NCBI GenBank assembly: GCA_020638455.1
Contig: JACKIK010000002.1
Coordinates: 248,001 to 312,000, forward strand
From: Hyphomonas sp.
Lineage (GTDB): Bacteria > Pseudomonadota > Alphaproteobacteria > Caulobacterales > Hyphomonadaceae
Direction of reading: 5' to 3'
DNA length: 64,000 nucleotides
A program made the translations under genes and the position numbers. This document shows, piece by piece, positions 26,527-36,583 of this stretch (positions are counted from its first letter, which is position 1; every line of letters starts with the position of its first letter). The notes beneath the pieces were generated by a model. The model was given only the letters and a program-made list of their open reading frames with translations, was not told the origin of the DNA and made no database searches.

Positions 26527-27610
26527 AACCATGTCCCGCGAAACGGAAATTGCCGCCTTTCTCGAACAGGCCGGCTGGGGGGATGCCGTACAGCATCCGC
26601 TCGGCCAGGATGCCTCGACCCGGCGCTATATCCGGCTGGTCCGGCCGGACGGGGCGCGGGCGATGCTGATGGATGCGCCACGCATCGAGGCGGACCCGTG
26701 CCCGCCCGGCGCAGATGACCGGACGCGCATCGCGATGGGCTGGAACGCCTCGACCCGGCTCGCCGCCTCGCGCGTCGATGCCTTTGTGCTGATCTCGGAT
26801 TACTTGCGCAATCATGGGTTCCGGGCGCCGGAGGTGTTCGCGCACGATACGGCCGCCGGTTTCGCGCTGATCGAGGATTTCGGCGACCAGCGGGAGATTG
26901 CCCGCCAGATCGAAGCCGGCAGGGTGGACGAGCGGGCTGCCTACACGGCTGCGGCGGGGCTTCTGGCCGAACTTCACGCAAAGCCGGCGCCGGATGTGCT
27001 GGCGAGAGGAGCCGAACAGTGGCCGATCCTCGATTTCGACCGGCTGGCGCTCGCCTCGAATGCCGATCTGTATGCCGACTGGCTGCGCGCGGAGCGGGGC
27101 GGCGGGCCGCTTGAAGGCGCGGAACGTCGCGAATGGGAAAGCGTGCGTGACGACCTGATCGCTCAGGCGCTGGCGTTTCCGCGGACTTTCACCCTGCGCG
27201 ACTATCACGCCGAGAACCTGCTGTGGCTGGACGGCGGCCAGATCGGCCTGCTCGATTTCCAGGATGCCGTGCGGGGTTGGGATGCGTGGGACATGGCGAT
27301 GCTGACGCAGGACTCGCGTCGCGCTGTTTCGGCTGAAGCGGCGGAGGCCGCGATCCGGACCTATCTCGACGGGACAGGCAAGACGCGTGAGGATTTCGAC
27401 AGGCGCCTCGCCGTGATCGGTGCCCTGAACGCCTTGCGGATCGCCGGGGTTTTCGCCCGCCTGCAGCACCGGGACGGCAAGCCCCGCTATGGCAGTTTCC
27501 AGCCGCGTCAGTTCGCGATCCTCGCACGCAACCTGTCCCATCCCGCGCTGAAGGACATGGCGGGGTTTGTGCGCCGGACGACGCCATTCGTTTTCGAGGG
27601 CGTCGAATGA
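26516..27610 (+). CDS. amgK: AmgK-like N-acetylmuramate/N-acetylglucosamine anomeric kinase
   Basis: 364 residues of the aminoglycoside phosphotransferase fold. The nucleotide-binding N-lobe contains TRRYIRLVRPDGARAMLMD. The catalytic loop is LRDYHAENLLW, followed by the metal-binding DFQDA. In AmgK-MurU pathways this enzyme phosphorylates MurNAc or GlcNAc at C1. The gene runs straight into murU (ATGA overlap), which supports this role over antibiotic resistance. A start at 26531 is equally possible. Confidence 0.88.
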   Translation: MGSETMSRETEIAAFLEQAGWGDAVQHPLGQDASTRRYIRLVRPDGARAMLMDAPRIEADPCPPGADDRTRIAMGWNASTRLAASRVDAFVLISDYLRNHGFRAPEVFAHDTAAGFALIEDFGDQREIARQIEAGRVDERAAYTAAAGLLAELHAKPAPDVLARGAEQWPILDFDRLALASNADLYADWLRAERGGGPLEGAERREWESVRDDLIAQALAFPRTFTLRDYHAENLLWLDGGQIGLLDFQDAVRGWDAWDMAMLTQDSRRAVSAEAAEAAIRTYLDGTGKTREDFDRRLAVIGALNALRIAGVFARLQHRDGKPRYGSFQPRQFAILARNLSHPALKDMAGFVRRTTPFVFEGVE

Positions 27611-28332
27611 GCGTGCCGAAGCCGCATACGGCGATGGTGCTGGCCGCCGGCCTCGGTACGCGGATGCGTCCGCTGACGGACGAGCGGCCGAAACCCCTGA
27701 TCGAGGTCCGCGGCCGGGCGCTGATCGACCGGACGCTGGACGCGCTGGCCGGCGCGGGCGTGAATCGGGCCGTCGTGAATGTGCATTATCTCGCGGACCA
27801 GGTCGAAGCGCACCTCAAGTCGCGCACCGATATGGAAATCGTGATCTCCGACGAGCGCGGCGAGGTGCTGGAGACGGGCGGCGCGCTTGCGAAGGCGCGT
27901 GCCCTGTTGGGGGACGATCCGGTGTTTGTGGCGAACACGGATGCATTCTGGGCGCCGGCCTCCTCACAGCCGGTCGAAGCCCTTGCCGCCGCATTCGATC
28001 CCGGGCGGATGGATGCGCTGCTGCTGGTGGCGGATACGGGCCAGACGCTCGGCTTCGACGGGGCGGGCGATTTCTTCCTGCAGGACGACGGCGCGCTGAT
28101 ACGTCGTGGCGAGGCAGACTCAGCGCCCTACGCCTATTGCGGCCTGCGTATCATTTGCCCGCAGCTATATGATGCGGAACCGGTCGAGCGTTTCTCGGCG
28201 CTGCGCGTGTGGGACAGGCTGATCCCGCAACGGCGCCTGCACGGCCTGGTGCTGGACCGGTTCTGGCTGCATGTCGGCGATCCGCAGGCGCTGAAGGACG
28301 CTGACATGTGGCTGGCCTGCCATGGCGGCTGA
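27607..28332 (+). CDS. murU: MurU-like MurNAc-1-phosphate uridylyltransferase
   Basis: 241 residues with the nucleotidyltransferase signature AAGLGTRMRPLTDERPK near the N-terminus and the metal-binding NTDAFW motif. With AmgK it makes UDP-MurNAc from recycled wall sugar, bypassing the MurA-fosfomycin step. It overlaps amgK by four bases and addB by eleven. Generic sugar-nucleotidyltransferases look similar, so the name rests partly on the amgK neighbour. Confidence 0.88.
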   Translation: MSVPKPHTAMVLAAGLGTRMRPLTDERPKPLIEVRGRALIDRTLDALAGAGVNRAVVNVHYLADQVEAHLKSRTDMEIVISDERGEVLETGGALAKARALLGDDPVFVANTDAFWAPASSQPVEALAAAFDPGRMDALLLVADTGQTLGFDGAGDFFLQDDGALIRRGEADSAPYAYCGLRIICPQLYDAEPVERFSALRVWDRLIPQRRLHGLVLDRFWLHVGDPQALKDADMWLACHGG

Positions 28333-31300
28333 GCCGGACCTGTTTTCGCCCGACCCGTCCCGGGTGTGGAGCATTCCTCCGGGAACGGATTTCCTGCGCG
28401 CGCTGGCTTCAGCGCTGGCCGCTGAAGCCGGCCTCGCGGACGGGCCGGACGCACTGGCGGACGCTATTATCTACGTGCCGAACCGGCGGTCGGCGCGTGT
28501 GCTGGCGCGGGTGTTGTTCGACGCGGCGGGGCGGAAGCCGATCCTGCCGCCCGAAATCCGCACGCTGGGCGACGTCGAGGCGGACGAGGCGCCGTCGGTG
28601 GATGCTGCACGGTCGGGCCTGCCGCCGGCGATGTCGCAGGCGAAGCGCCTCGGAGCGCTGACATGGCTGGTGCAGGAATATTATGCCCGCCTGTTCAGGA
28701 CCCAGCCGCCGGCCTCGTCCGCGCTCGCGGCGGCGCAGGAACTCAGCCGCCTGATGGAGCAGGCGGCGCACAGCGATGAGGTGCACTGGGAGCGCCTGCC
28801 GGATCTCGCCGGCAAGGCGGAGCTTGCCCGGCACTGGGAGAAATCGGTCGATTTCCTGAAGATCATCGCGGATGCCTGGCCGGCATGGCTCGCCGAGAAC
28901 GGCGAGAGCGACCCGTTCACGCGGGATGTCGAAGCCGCCGCAATCGTGGCCGAGGGCTGGCGGGCCAATCCGCCCGCAGCGCCGGTCGTGATTGCAGGCT
29001 CGACCGGTGCGACGCCTGCGGGCCGCCTGCTGATGAAGGCGGCCCTTGAGCTGCCGAAGGGACTGGTCGTGCTGCCGGGCCTCGACACACATGCGGACGC
29101 CGCCGTGCGCGACGTGATCGCCCGGTCTGTGAGCCACCCGCAGCACGTCCTGTTTTCGACGTTGAAGGCGCTTGGCGTTGCGCCGGAACAGGTGAGGACC
29201 TGGCCGGGCGCGGACACGTCGGAACCGGCCGAAGCCCGCCGCCGCATGGTGCACGAAGCCCTGGCGCCGGCCGAATCCACGGCGGACTGGCGGGAAACGC
29301 TGACCAAGCTCGCCCGGTCGCTGGAGACGACAAAGGAAGACTTCGCCCGGGCCGGACTGACCGGGCTTTCCGTGATCGAGACGCCCGACGAGTCCGTCGA
29401 AGCGGACGTGGCGGCGCTGCTGCTGCGGCAGGTGCTCGAGACGCCGGATGAGACGGCGGCGCTGGTCACGCCCGATGCGACGCTGGCGCGGCGCGTCAGC
29501 GGAGTGCTGAAGCGCTGGGGCGTGGATGTGCCGCCATCTGCTGGTGCGCCGCTGGGCCAGACGACGGCGGGCAGCCTGATAGGCCTTTGTGCGCGTTGGG
29601 TGCTGGATCCGGCCGAGCCGGTGATCCTCAGCGCGGTGCTGAAGCATCCGTTCGTAACCGGCTACGCAGGCGGCGATATGCTGGACCTCTACTTCCTGCG
29701 CGGCGCCCGCAAATGGCGGACGTTGGGCGAACTCGCGGAGTCGATCCGGACACGGCGCGAGATTGATCCCTATGGCGGGTTCACCGACCGGGACCAGGAG
29801 CGGGGGATCGATCTGGTCGGTCAGCTGGCCGCCGCCTTCGCCGACACGGGGGCGGATCTTTCAGCGGCCGAGCCAATGCCGGGGCGGGAAATCGCGAAAC
29901 GCATCGCTGCGTTGGCGGCCCATGTGAGCCAGACGCCGTTCCCATGGGCCGGCGAAGACGGCCGCGCCGCCACGCAAGTGATGGAGTACGTCGCGGACCT
30001 CGCCGATCACCTGCACCCGATGGCGGCGGAAGCGATGGTCTCGCTGATCGAGTCCGAATCCGCCCGCCGGACCGTCAGCGCAGGTGTTGCCGAGCATCCG
30101 CGCCTGTTCATCTGGGGGCCGCTGGAAGCGCGGCTTCAATCTGCGGGGCACATCATCCTCGCCGGCCTCAACGAGGATGTCTGGCCGCAACGCCCGCCCG
30201 CCGACGCCTTCCTGCCGCGCAGGTTCCGGCGGGAGATCGGGCTGGGCGATCCGGAAGAGCGGGTGGGGCTGTCCGCGCATGATTTTGCCCAGCTCGCCTG
30301 CGCGCCGCGCGTGACGCTGCTGCATGCCGCGCGGCGCAACGATGCACCGGCGGTGGCCTCGCGCTGGGTCTGGCGCCTGGAGACGCTGGTGCATGGCGCC
30401 CTTGAGGGTGAGGCCGATAACGCGTTGCGGCCGGAGGCGGGAGAACCGCTGCGCTGGGCGCACGCGCTGAGGGAACGCGGCGGGGATATGCTGCCCAAGC
30501 ATTTCTCGGCGGAGCCTCGGCCGACGCGGCGGGAGCCAGCCGACTGGCCGCATCGCTTGTCCGTGACGCGGGTCGACGTTCTGCAGCGCGATCCCTATGC
30601 GCTCTGGGCCGAGCAGGTGCTTGGCCTGTCGAGCATCGATCCGATGAATGCGGAGCTTGGCCCCGCGCCACGCGGCACGGCGATCCACAAGGCGATCGAG
30701 ATGTTCGAGGAGCCGGGCGCGCGGACGCCGGACCGGCTGGTCAACCTGCTGAAGGAATGGCTGGCAAAGGCCGGGGAACCGCAGGCGGTGCTGGCCGCGC
30801 GCGGTGCCGTTCTCGCGAAAATGGCGAGCTGGTATGTCGGCTGGCGTGCGGCGCGATGGATGGAGGGCGACGCCGCGCTTGAAGTCAAAGGGAAGTTCGA
30901 GTTCGATTTCGGCGGACATGCCTTCAGGCTGAGCGGGACGGCGGACCGGATCGAGCGGTGCCCGGATGGTACGCTGGCCATTGTCGACTTCAAGACCGGC
31001 AATCCGCCCTCGGACAAGGAAATCAAGGTCGGCCTCAGCCAGCAGATGCCGCTGCAGGCGATCATCGCGGCGAGGGGCGGCTACAAGAATATTCCCGCAG
31101 CACCCGTCTCCACTCTTGAATATGTGGCAATGAAGGCAAAGCCCGACAATCGCCGGATCGGCGAAAGCAACGCCCTGACGGCAACGCCCACCGAGCTGGC
31201 GAAGGAGGCGGAAGAGGGGCTTGCGCGGCTGATCCTCGCCTATCGTCATGATGACGCGGTGTTCCTGTCGGCGCCGCGGGTGCAGTTCGTGAAATACGAC

Positions 31301-31372
31301 AACGGGTTCAACCGGCTTGCCAGGCGCGCCGAATGGGCAGGCGATACCGAGGACGGGGGCGGCGATGACTAA
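28322..31372 (+). CDS. addB: AddB, double-strand-break repair subunit (alphaproteobacterial type)
   Basis: 1016 residues. The N-terminal helicase-like part begins RVWSIPPGTDFLRALASAL. The C-terminal part is a RecB-type nuclease with AIVDFKTGNPP near residue 890. With AddA it forms a helicase-nuclease that resects DNA ends for RecA loading. It overlaps murU by eleven bases and addA by eight. I did not find the four-cysteine Fe-S cluster pattern of Bacillus AddB, which is in line with the alphaproteobacterial branch. Confidence 0.93.
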   Translation: MAAEPDLFSPDPSRVWSIPPGTDFLRALASALAAEAGLADGPDALADAIIYVPNRRSARVLARVLFDAAGRKPILPPEIRTLGDVEADEAPSVDAARSGLPPAMSQAKRLGALTWLVQEYYARLFRTQPPASSALAAAQELSRLMEQAAHSDEVHWERLPDLAGKAELARHWEKSVDFLKIIADAWPAWLAENGESDPFTRDVEAAAIVAEGWRANPPAAPVVIAGSTGATPAGRLLMKAALELPKGLVVLPGLDTHADAAVRDVIARSVSHPQHVLFSTLKALGVAPEQVRTWPGADTSEPAEARRRMVHEALAPAESTADWRETLTKLARSLETTKEDFARAGLTGLSVIETPDESVEADVAALLLRQVLETPDETAALVTPDATLARRVSGVLKRWGVDVPPSAGAPLGQTTAGSLIGLCARWVLDPAEPVILSAVLKHPFVTGYAGGDMLDLYFLRGARKWRTLGELAESIRTRREIDPYGGFTDRDQERGIDLVGQLAAAFADTGADLSAAEPMPGREIAKRIAALAAHVSQTPFPWAGEDGRAATQVMEYVADLADHLHPMAAEAMVSLIESESARRTVSAGVAEHPRLFIWGPLEARLQSAGHIILAGLNEDVWPQRPPADAFLPRRFRREIGLGDPEERVGLSAHDFAQLACAPRVTLLHAARRNDAPAVASRWVWRLETLVHGALEGEADNALRPEAGEPLRWAHALRERGGDMLPKHFSAEPRPTRREPADWPHRLSVTRVDVLQRDPYALWAEQVLGLSSIDPMNAELGPAPRGTAIHKAIEMFEEPGARTPDRLVNLLKEWLAKAGEPQAVLAARGAVLAKMASWYVGWRAARWMEGDAALEVKGKFEFDFGGHAFRLSGTADRIERCPDGTLAIVDFKTGNPPSDKEIKVGLSQQMPLQAIIAARGGYKNIPAAPVSTLEYVAMKAKPDNRRIGESNALTATPTELAKEAEEGLARLILAYRHDDAVFLSAPRVQFVKYDNGFNRLARRAEWAGDTEDGGGDD

Positions 31373-34300
31373 GCCGGTCCTCCCTCCGTTGACGGAAGAC
31401 TTTCACACTGCGGTTGCGGTTCAGGCCCGCGCGGCGGACCCGCAGCACTCGGCCTTTGTCATGGCCAATGCGGGCTCGGGCAAGACCAAGGTGCTGATCG
31501 ACCGCGTCGCGCGGCTGCTGCTGCGGCGCAGGGATGGGCGGCCCGGCGCGGCGCCGGACTCGATCCTCTGTATCACCTACACGAAGGCTGCCGCGAACGA
31601 GATGCTGAAGCGCCTGTTCGACACGCTGGGCGCCTGGTCGGTGATGGAGGATGCGCCGTTGCGGGCGAAGCTGACGCAACTCCAGGGCCGGCCGGCGGAG
31701 TCCTATCAGCGGGAAGACCTGGAAGATGCGCGCGCCCTGTTCGCCCGCGCCCTCGAAACGCCGGGCGGCCTCAGGATCGAGACGATCCACGCCTTCTGCG
31801 CCCGCGTGCTGCGCCGGTTTCCGCTGGAGGCGGGCGTCTTTCCGGGCTTTGCCGAAATCGAGGAGGACGAGGCGCGCCTGCTCTGGCATCGGGCAAGAGG
31901 CGATGCCGTGCTGCGGGCGCAGGAGAGCGATGCGGATCGTCTCACGCTGCTGTCGGAGGAGGGCGGGCATGATGGCGCCATGGTCGCGCTTGACGTGCTG
32001 CGGGGCATTTCTTCCGACGTGTTGCGCTTTGCGGATGTTCACGATGGCGACTTCGACACGATGGACGCGGTGCTGCGTGACCGTCTCAATGCGCCGGACT
32101 GTTCGGCGGCGGAGCTGATCGAACTGGCGATGATGGAGGCGCTGCCCCTGGCGGAGTTCAGGGCAGCCGCCGAAGTGCTCTCCACGGGCGCGAAGACAGA
32201 CGCGGCGACCGGCGCGCACCTCTTCGGGCTGTTGGAGGCGTCCGATCCGGAGGGCCGCTGGAGTCACTACCAGTCCCTGTTCCTCACCGGCGCGGGGAGC
32301 CTGCGGAAGCAGAATCCCTACACAAAGGGCATGGCCGGTTCCAACCCGCAGGTGGAGCAGCTGTTCCAGATCGTTGAAGGCACGGGCAGCGAGACGCAGC
32401 GCTTCATGGAATTGCAGGACCGGGTCAACCGCGCCCGCGCCTTCGAGCGGACGTCCGCCATGTTGCGGGTGGGGCTTCCGGCGCTGCAGGACTACCAGCA
32501 ACTGAAGCGCGAGAGGGCGGCGCTCGATTTCGATGACCTGATCGAACATACGCGCAGCCTGCTGACGGAATCCGGCATGTCGGACTGGGTGCTCTACAAG
32601 CTGGATGGCGGCCTGTCGCACGTCCTGCTGGACGAAGCACAGGATACGAGCCCGGCGCAATGGGAGCTCGTCCGGGCACTGACGGGAGAGTTCGACGCCG
32701 GTCAGGGCATCGAGCGCGCGCAGGATCCACGCACCCTGTTCGTCGTCGGGGACGAGAAGCAGTCCATCTATTCCTTCCAGGGCGCCGACCCGTCGCAGCT
32801 GCTGCAGCAGTTCCATGCCTTTCACGGGCGGAACCCCGCGCTGCTGAAGGAATCCATGGAGATGTCCTTCCGGTCGAGCCCGGAAATCCTGCGCTATGTC
32901 GACGAAGTCTGGAACGGTGCACCTGCGATCGAGAAAGCGACGACGCCGGTGCCGCCGGATGCAGCGGATATCGTGCACCACATGGCGCACCGATCGAACC
33001 AGCCGGGCAGCGTCGAACTCTGGCCGCTTGTGCCTCGGATGCCGGAGACCGACGAAGACGCCTGGTCGCGGCCGGTCAACTCGATGCGGTCCAGCTCGCC
33101 CAAGGCACAGCTCGCCAAGGATGTTGCCCGCGCGGTCAAGGCGATGATCGACGCAGGAGAAACGATCTGGGCGGAGCAGGGCGGCGGGAAATGGGCCCGT
33201 CGGCCGATGCGGCCGGAAGATGTGCTGATCCTCGTCCGGGGGCGGACGGGCGGCCTGTTCGATGCGATGATTTCGGCGCTGAAGGCGGAAGGGCTGCCTG
33301 TCGCGGGCGCGGACCGGCTGAAGCTCGGCGATCATATCGGCGTTCAGGACTGCCTGAACCTGATGCGCTTTGCGACCCTGCCCGAACGGGATCTGGCACT
33401 GGCGGAGATCCTGCGGGGGCCGTTCTGCGGCCTGGTGGACGATGACCGCTACCTGTTCGAACTCGGCAGGGGCGACCGGCGCCCACCGCTATGGGAACGC
33501 GTTCAGGCGAGCGCGGATTCGGACGTGAAGAGGTCGGCGGCCTTCCTCGCAGGGCTGATCGGCCGGGCGCACCTGCCGCCGTTCGAGTTCCTGTCCAGCG
33601 TGCTCGACGTTCCGGGAACGGACGGATGGACCGGCTGGGAGAGGCTGAATGCACGGCTCGGCTCCCCGGCGCGGGACCCTGTGGAGGCGCTTGTCGCGGA
33701 GGCGCTCGCTTTCGACTCGACCGAGCCTGCGTCGCTGCAGGCCTTCATCGCGCGCATGGAGGCGGGCGAGGTGGAGATCAAGCGCGACCTCGCTGCGCCG
33801 GAGGGTGAGGTCCGGGTGATGACCGTGCACGGCGCGAAGGGCCTGCAGGCACCGGTCGTGATCCTGCCGGACACGACAGGCGCGCCGAAACCATCGGGAG
33901 CGAAGGTTCACCATCTGGATGGCGTGCCCGTCTGGTCGCCGCGCCGGGATGGCGAACTGCCGGAAATTGAGGCTGCCCGCAAGGTGGCCAATGCGAAGGC
34001 GGTCGAGGAACACCGGCGGCTGCTCTATGTCGCCCTGACGCGGGCGCAGGACCGGCTGGTCATTGCCGGCCACTGGACCGGACGTGAGACGGGCAATGGC
34101 TTCGAGCCGGGGTCCTGGTTCGATCTTTGCCGGCAAGCCATGGATGTGCTCGCACCTTGCGCCGACGGCGAGGAGGGGATCAGGCGCTATGGCGAACTGC
34201 CTCCACACGACAGGGATGGCGCGGACAGGGCCGGTTCCGGTGCGGCGCTGCCGGAATGGGCCCTTCGCCCCGTGACGGAAGCGAGCGACGCGCGCCGCCG

Positions 34301-34892
34301 CTTCAGCGCGCCGACGGGGCTTCTCGGCAGGGACACACCGGTCATGGCGCCGTTCGGCGAGGGCCGCGAAGCGCGCCTGAAGCGAGGCCGCCTGATCCAT
34401 GCCCTGCTGCAATACCTGCCGGACCTGCCGGACGGAGACCGGGAAGCGGCCGGACGCAACTTCCTCGACCGCGACATGTCGCTGGACGAAGCCGCGCGCG
34501 CGGAGATGTTGCAGGCCGCCCTGGGCGTGCTGCAGACGCCGGCGATCAAAGCGGCTTTCGCGCCGGGCGGACGGGCCGAGGCGGCGATCATCGGCCGGTC
34601 GGACCTGCTGCCCGAGGGTGTGATCATCAATGGCCGCGTCGACAGGCTGGTGGTGACGCCGGATGATGTGCTGATTGTCGACTTCAAGACCGACCAGCCG
34701 GCACCGGACGAGGTTTCCGGCGTGGGGGAGGCGTACCTGCTGCAGATGGCGGCCTATTGGGCGGTGCTCAGGGAGGCCTGGCCGGGCCGTTCGGTTCGGG
34801 CAGCGCTGTGCTGGACGGATGGGCCGAAACTCATGCCGCTGCCCGAGGAGATGCTTTTAGAGTCACTAAAACGTGCTGGCAGCGAGGTTTGA
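31365..34892 (+). CDS. addA: AddA, ATP-dependent helicase-nuclease subunit
   Basis: 1175 residues, a UvrD-type superfamily 1 helicase fused to a RecB-type nuclease. The P-loop is ANAGSGKTKVLIDRV near residue 35, the DEAQD box is LLDEAQDTSPAQWEL, motif VI is YVALTRAQDRL, and the nuclease motif is VLIVDFKTDQPAP near residue 1105. The start at 31365 (MTKPVLPPL) lies inside the end of addB (ATGACTAA). It is the motor and nuclease for double-strand-break repair with AddB. Confidence 0.95.
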   Translation: MTKPVLPPLTEDFHTAVAVQARAADPQHSAFVMANAGSGKTKVLIDRVARLLLRRRDGRPGAAPDSILCITYTKAAANEMLKRLFDTLGAWSVMEDAPLRAKLTQLQGRPAESYQREDLEDARALFARALETPGGLRIETIHAFCARVLRRFPLEAGVFPGFAEIEEDEARLLWHRARGDAVLRAQESDADRLTLLSEEGGHDGAMVALDVLRGISSDVLRFADVHDGDFDTMDAVLRDRLNAPDCSAAELIELAMMEALPLAEFRAAAEVLSTGAKTDAATGAHLFGLLEASDPEGRWSHYQSLFLTGAGSLRKQNPYTKGMAGSNPQVEQLFQIVEGTGSETQRFMELQDRVNRARAFERTSAMLRVGLPALQDYQQLKRERAALDFDDLIEHTRSLLTESGMSDWVLYKLDGGLSHVLLDEAQDTSPAQWELVRALTGEFDAGQGIERAQDPRTLFVVGDEKQSIYSFQGADPSQLLQQFHAFHGRNPALLKESMEMSFRSSPEILRYVDEVWNGAPAIEKATTPVPPDAADIVHHMAHRSNQPGSVELWPLVPRMPETDEDAWSRPVNSMRSSSPKAQLAKDVARAVKAMIDAGETIWAEQGGGKWARRPMRPEDVLILVRGRTGGLFDAMISALKAEGLPVAGADRLKLGDHIGVQDCLNLMRFATLPERDLALAEILRGPFCGLVDDDRYLFELGRGDRRPPLWERVQASADSDVKRSAAFLAGLIGRAHLPPFEFLSSVLDVPGTDGWTGWERLNARLGSPARDPVEALVAEALAFDSTEPASLQAFIARMEAGEVEIKRDLAAPEGEVRVMTVHGAKGLQAPVVILPDTTGAPKPSGAKVHHLDGVPVWSPRRDGELPEIEAARKVANAKAVEEHRRLLYVALTRAQDRLVIAGHWTGRETGNGFEPGSWFDLCRQAMDVLAPCADGEEGIRRYGELPPHDRDGADRAGSGAALPEWALRPVTEASDARRRFSAPTGLLGRDTPVMAPFGEGREARLKRGRLIHALLQYLPDLPDGDREAAGRNFLDRDMSLDEAARAEMLQAALGVLQTPAIKAAFAPGGRAEAAIIGRSDLLPEGVIINGRVDRLVVTPDDVLIVDFKTDQPAPDEVSGVGEAYLLQMAAYWAVLREAWPGRSVRAALCWTDGPKLMPLPEEMLLESLKRAGSEV

Positions 34893-34951
34893 CTTGCGCC
34901 GAGAGTCCCTATCTACCAGTTTCCCGATCAAGTGAGCCGAAGGAGCCGACC

Positions 34952-35272
34952 ATGGCTGCAATCCACGTAACCGATGACGAGTTCGACGCATTCATCGCCG
35001 GGGCCGAAGTGCCGGTGGTGGTCGACTTCTGGGCTGAATGGTGCGGGCCCTGCAAGCAGATGTCACCGCATCTTGAGGCTGTGGCCGAGGAAATGTCCGG
35101 CGCGGTGAAGATCGCCAAGATCAATGTGGACGAGAACCCGATGGCGGGCTCCCGTTACGGCGTGCGGGGCCTGCCGACGCTGATGATCTTCAAGGACGGC
35201 AAGGTCGCCGCCACGCATCTCGGCGCAATGAGCAAGCAGGCCATCGCGGACTGGGTCAAGCAGAGCGCCTGA
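34952..35272 (+). CDS. trxA: Thioredoxin 1
   Basis: 106 residues with the canonical active site W30-C31-G-P-C34 and the cis-proline loop in RGLPTLMIF. It is a cytoplasmic disulfide reductant. The ATG at 34952 has AAGGAG at a normal distance. The 59-base gap after addA suggests its own promoter as well as possible readthrough. Its stop codon sits in a palindrome shared with the convergent ABC gene. Confidence 0.97.
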   Translation: MAAIHVTDDEFDAFIAGAEVPVVVDFWAEWCGPCKQMSPHLEAVAEEMSGAVKIAKINVDENPMAGSRYGVRGLPTLMIFKDGKVAATHLGAMSKQAIADWVKQSA

Positions 35273-35282
35273 GTCTTCAGGC
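35267..35282. terminator. Hairpin spanning convergent trxA and ABC stop codons
   Basis: The arms GCCTGA (35267-35272) and TCAGGC (35277-35282) pair perfectly around a four-base loop. Each arm holds the TGA stop of one gene. There is no T-run; bidirectional termination is inferred. Confidence 0.45.
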
Positions 35283-36230
35283 AGCCTGGCTGGTCAGCGC
35301 CAGGAACACGTCTTCCAGGTCGGGGGCTTCGGTAACGAGGTCCCCGATCCCGATTCCGGCCCCGCGCACCTGTTCCAGCAGGCGGCCGATTCCCATTTCG
35401 CTGGTGCGGAACGTGATCGCCAGTTCACCCGTCGGCCGGATCGTGGCGTCGAGCTTGGCAAGGGCGTCCGGCACGGCCGTCAGCGGCTCTTTCGGATGGA
35501 TCACCAGCGTCTTGTAGTCGAGCCGGGAGAGAAGCTGCGGCGTCGGCTCGCAGGCGACGATCTCGCCATGGTTCACAATGGCGATGGCGTCGCAAAGCTC
35601 CTCGGCTTCCTCCAGATAGTGCGTCGTCAGGATGATGGTGGTGCCGCGGGCATGCAGCTCGCGCACATAGGTCCACAGGGAGCGGCGCAGCTCAACGTCC
35701 ACGCCGGCCGTCGGCTCGTCGAGGATCAGCACCGGCGGGTTGTGAACCAGCGCCTTCGCCACCATCAGGCGCCGTTTCATGCCGCCTGAGAGCTGGCGCA
35801 CATAGGCGTCCTTCTTGTCATCCAGCCCGACCGCTTTCAGGATTTCAATGCTCTGCCGCTCGGCCTTGGGCACGCCATAGAAGCCGGCCATCAGTTCCAG
35901 CATCTCGAAGGGCGTGAAGAACGGGTCGGCGACGATTTCCTGGTTCACCACGCCGATGGCGGCGCGGCTCTGGCGGGGATATTCGTCGATATCGAGGCCC
36001 CAGATGCGCGCCGAACCGGAGGTCTTGTTCACGAGACCGGCCAGAATGTTGATGAAAGTGGACTTGCCCGCGCCGTTCGGCCCCAGCAGGCCGAAGATCG
36101 AGCCCCGCGGGATTTTCAGGCTGATCCCCTTCAGGGCGTGCTTTTCCGGCACCTTGCCCTGGGCGGGGTACACTTTCTGCAGGTTTTCGACTTCGATGGC
36201 ATAGTCCGGGGCAGGGGCTGATTCGGTCAT
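35277..36230 (-). CDS. ABC transporter ATP-binding protein (ABC-2 exporter type)
   Basis: 317 residues. Walker A is LLGPNGAGKSTF, the signature is LSGGMKRRLMVA, Walker B is VLILDEPTAGVD and the switch histidine is in LTTHYLEEAE. The C-terminal extension after residue 230 is typical of drug or polysaccharide exporter ATPases (NodI/CcmA-like). No permease gene flanks it, so the membrane partner must be encoded elsewhere. It is divergent from the small zinc-finger gene by about 120 bases. Confidence 0.92.
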   Translation of the reverse strand: MTESAPAPDYAIEVENLQKVYPAQGKVPEKHALKGISLKIPRGSIFGLLGPNGAGKSTFINILAGLVNKTSGSARIWGLDIDEYPRQSRAAIGVVNQEIVADPFFTPFEMLELMAGFYGVPKAERQSIEILKAVGLDDKKDAYVRQLSGGMKRRLMVAKALVHNPPVLILDEPTAGVDVELRRSLWTYVRELHARGTTIILTTHYLEEAEELCDAIAIVNHGEIVACEPTPQLLSRLDYKTLVIHPKEPLTAVPDALAKLDATIRPTGELAITFRTSEMGIGRLLEQVRGAGIGIGDLVTEAPDLEDVFLALTSQAA

Positions 36231-36350
36231 CCGGTCCTTCTTTCACTGCGGCAAGCGGCGTCTTGCGCGGCCTGTTGCACCGCTCTAGGTAGGGCCGTGA
36301 AGCGAGGCGAGCAAGCCGAGCAAACCTCACAGGACTGGATAGGCAACGCC

Positions 36351-36554
36351 ATGGCCACAAAGCGCGACGTGTTCGACCCGCCGGAAATCGTCATGGTCAC
36401 GAGCCGAAAGGTGTCGTGCAATGGGGGCGGCGGCACGCTCGGCCACCCGAAGGTGTGGTACGAGATGGGCGATGAAGACTTTGTCGAGTGCAAGTATTGC
36501 GACCGGCGGTTCGTCCTGATCGGCGGCAGGGAAGATCCGTCCCGCGCCAGGTGA
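36351..36554 (+). CDS. zf-CHCC zinc-finger domain protein
   Basis: 67 residues. The ligands C23, H32, C47 and C50 match the CHCC zinc finger (VSCNGGGGTLGHPKVWY...ECKYCDRRFVL). The same fold is present in NDUFS6, an accessory subunit of mitochondrial complex I that is conserved in alphaproteobacteria, where this protein is a likely homologue. The start at 36351 is chosen because upstream residues are not conserved-looking. The FAD monooxygenase gene follows 29 bases downstream. Confidence 0.88.
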   Translation: MATKRDVFDPPEIVMVTSRKVSCNGGGGTLGHPKVWYEMGDEDFVECKYCDRRFVLIGGREDPSRAR

Positions 36555-36583
36555 ACCGGGTCTGAGCACGGGGCAGACAGGCC

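Noticed and set aside
26516..27610. Aminoglycoside resistance kinase
   Set aside because: The fold is shared, but the overlap with a MurU-like gene and the tsaE/addAB context fit AmgK.
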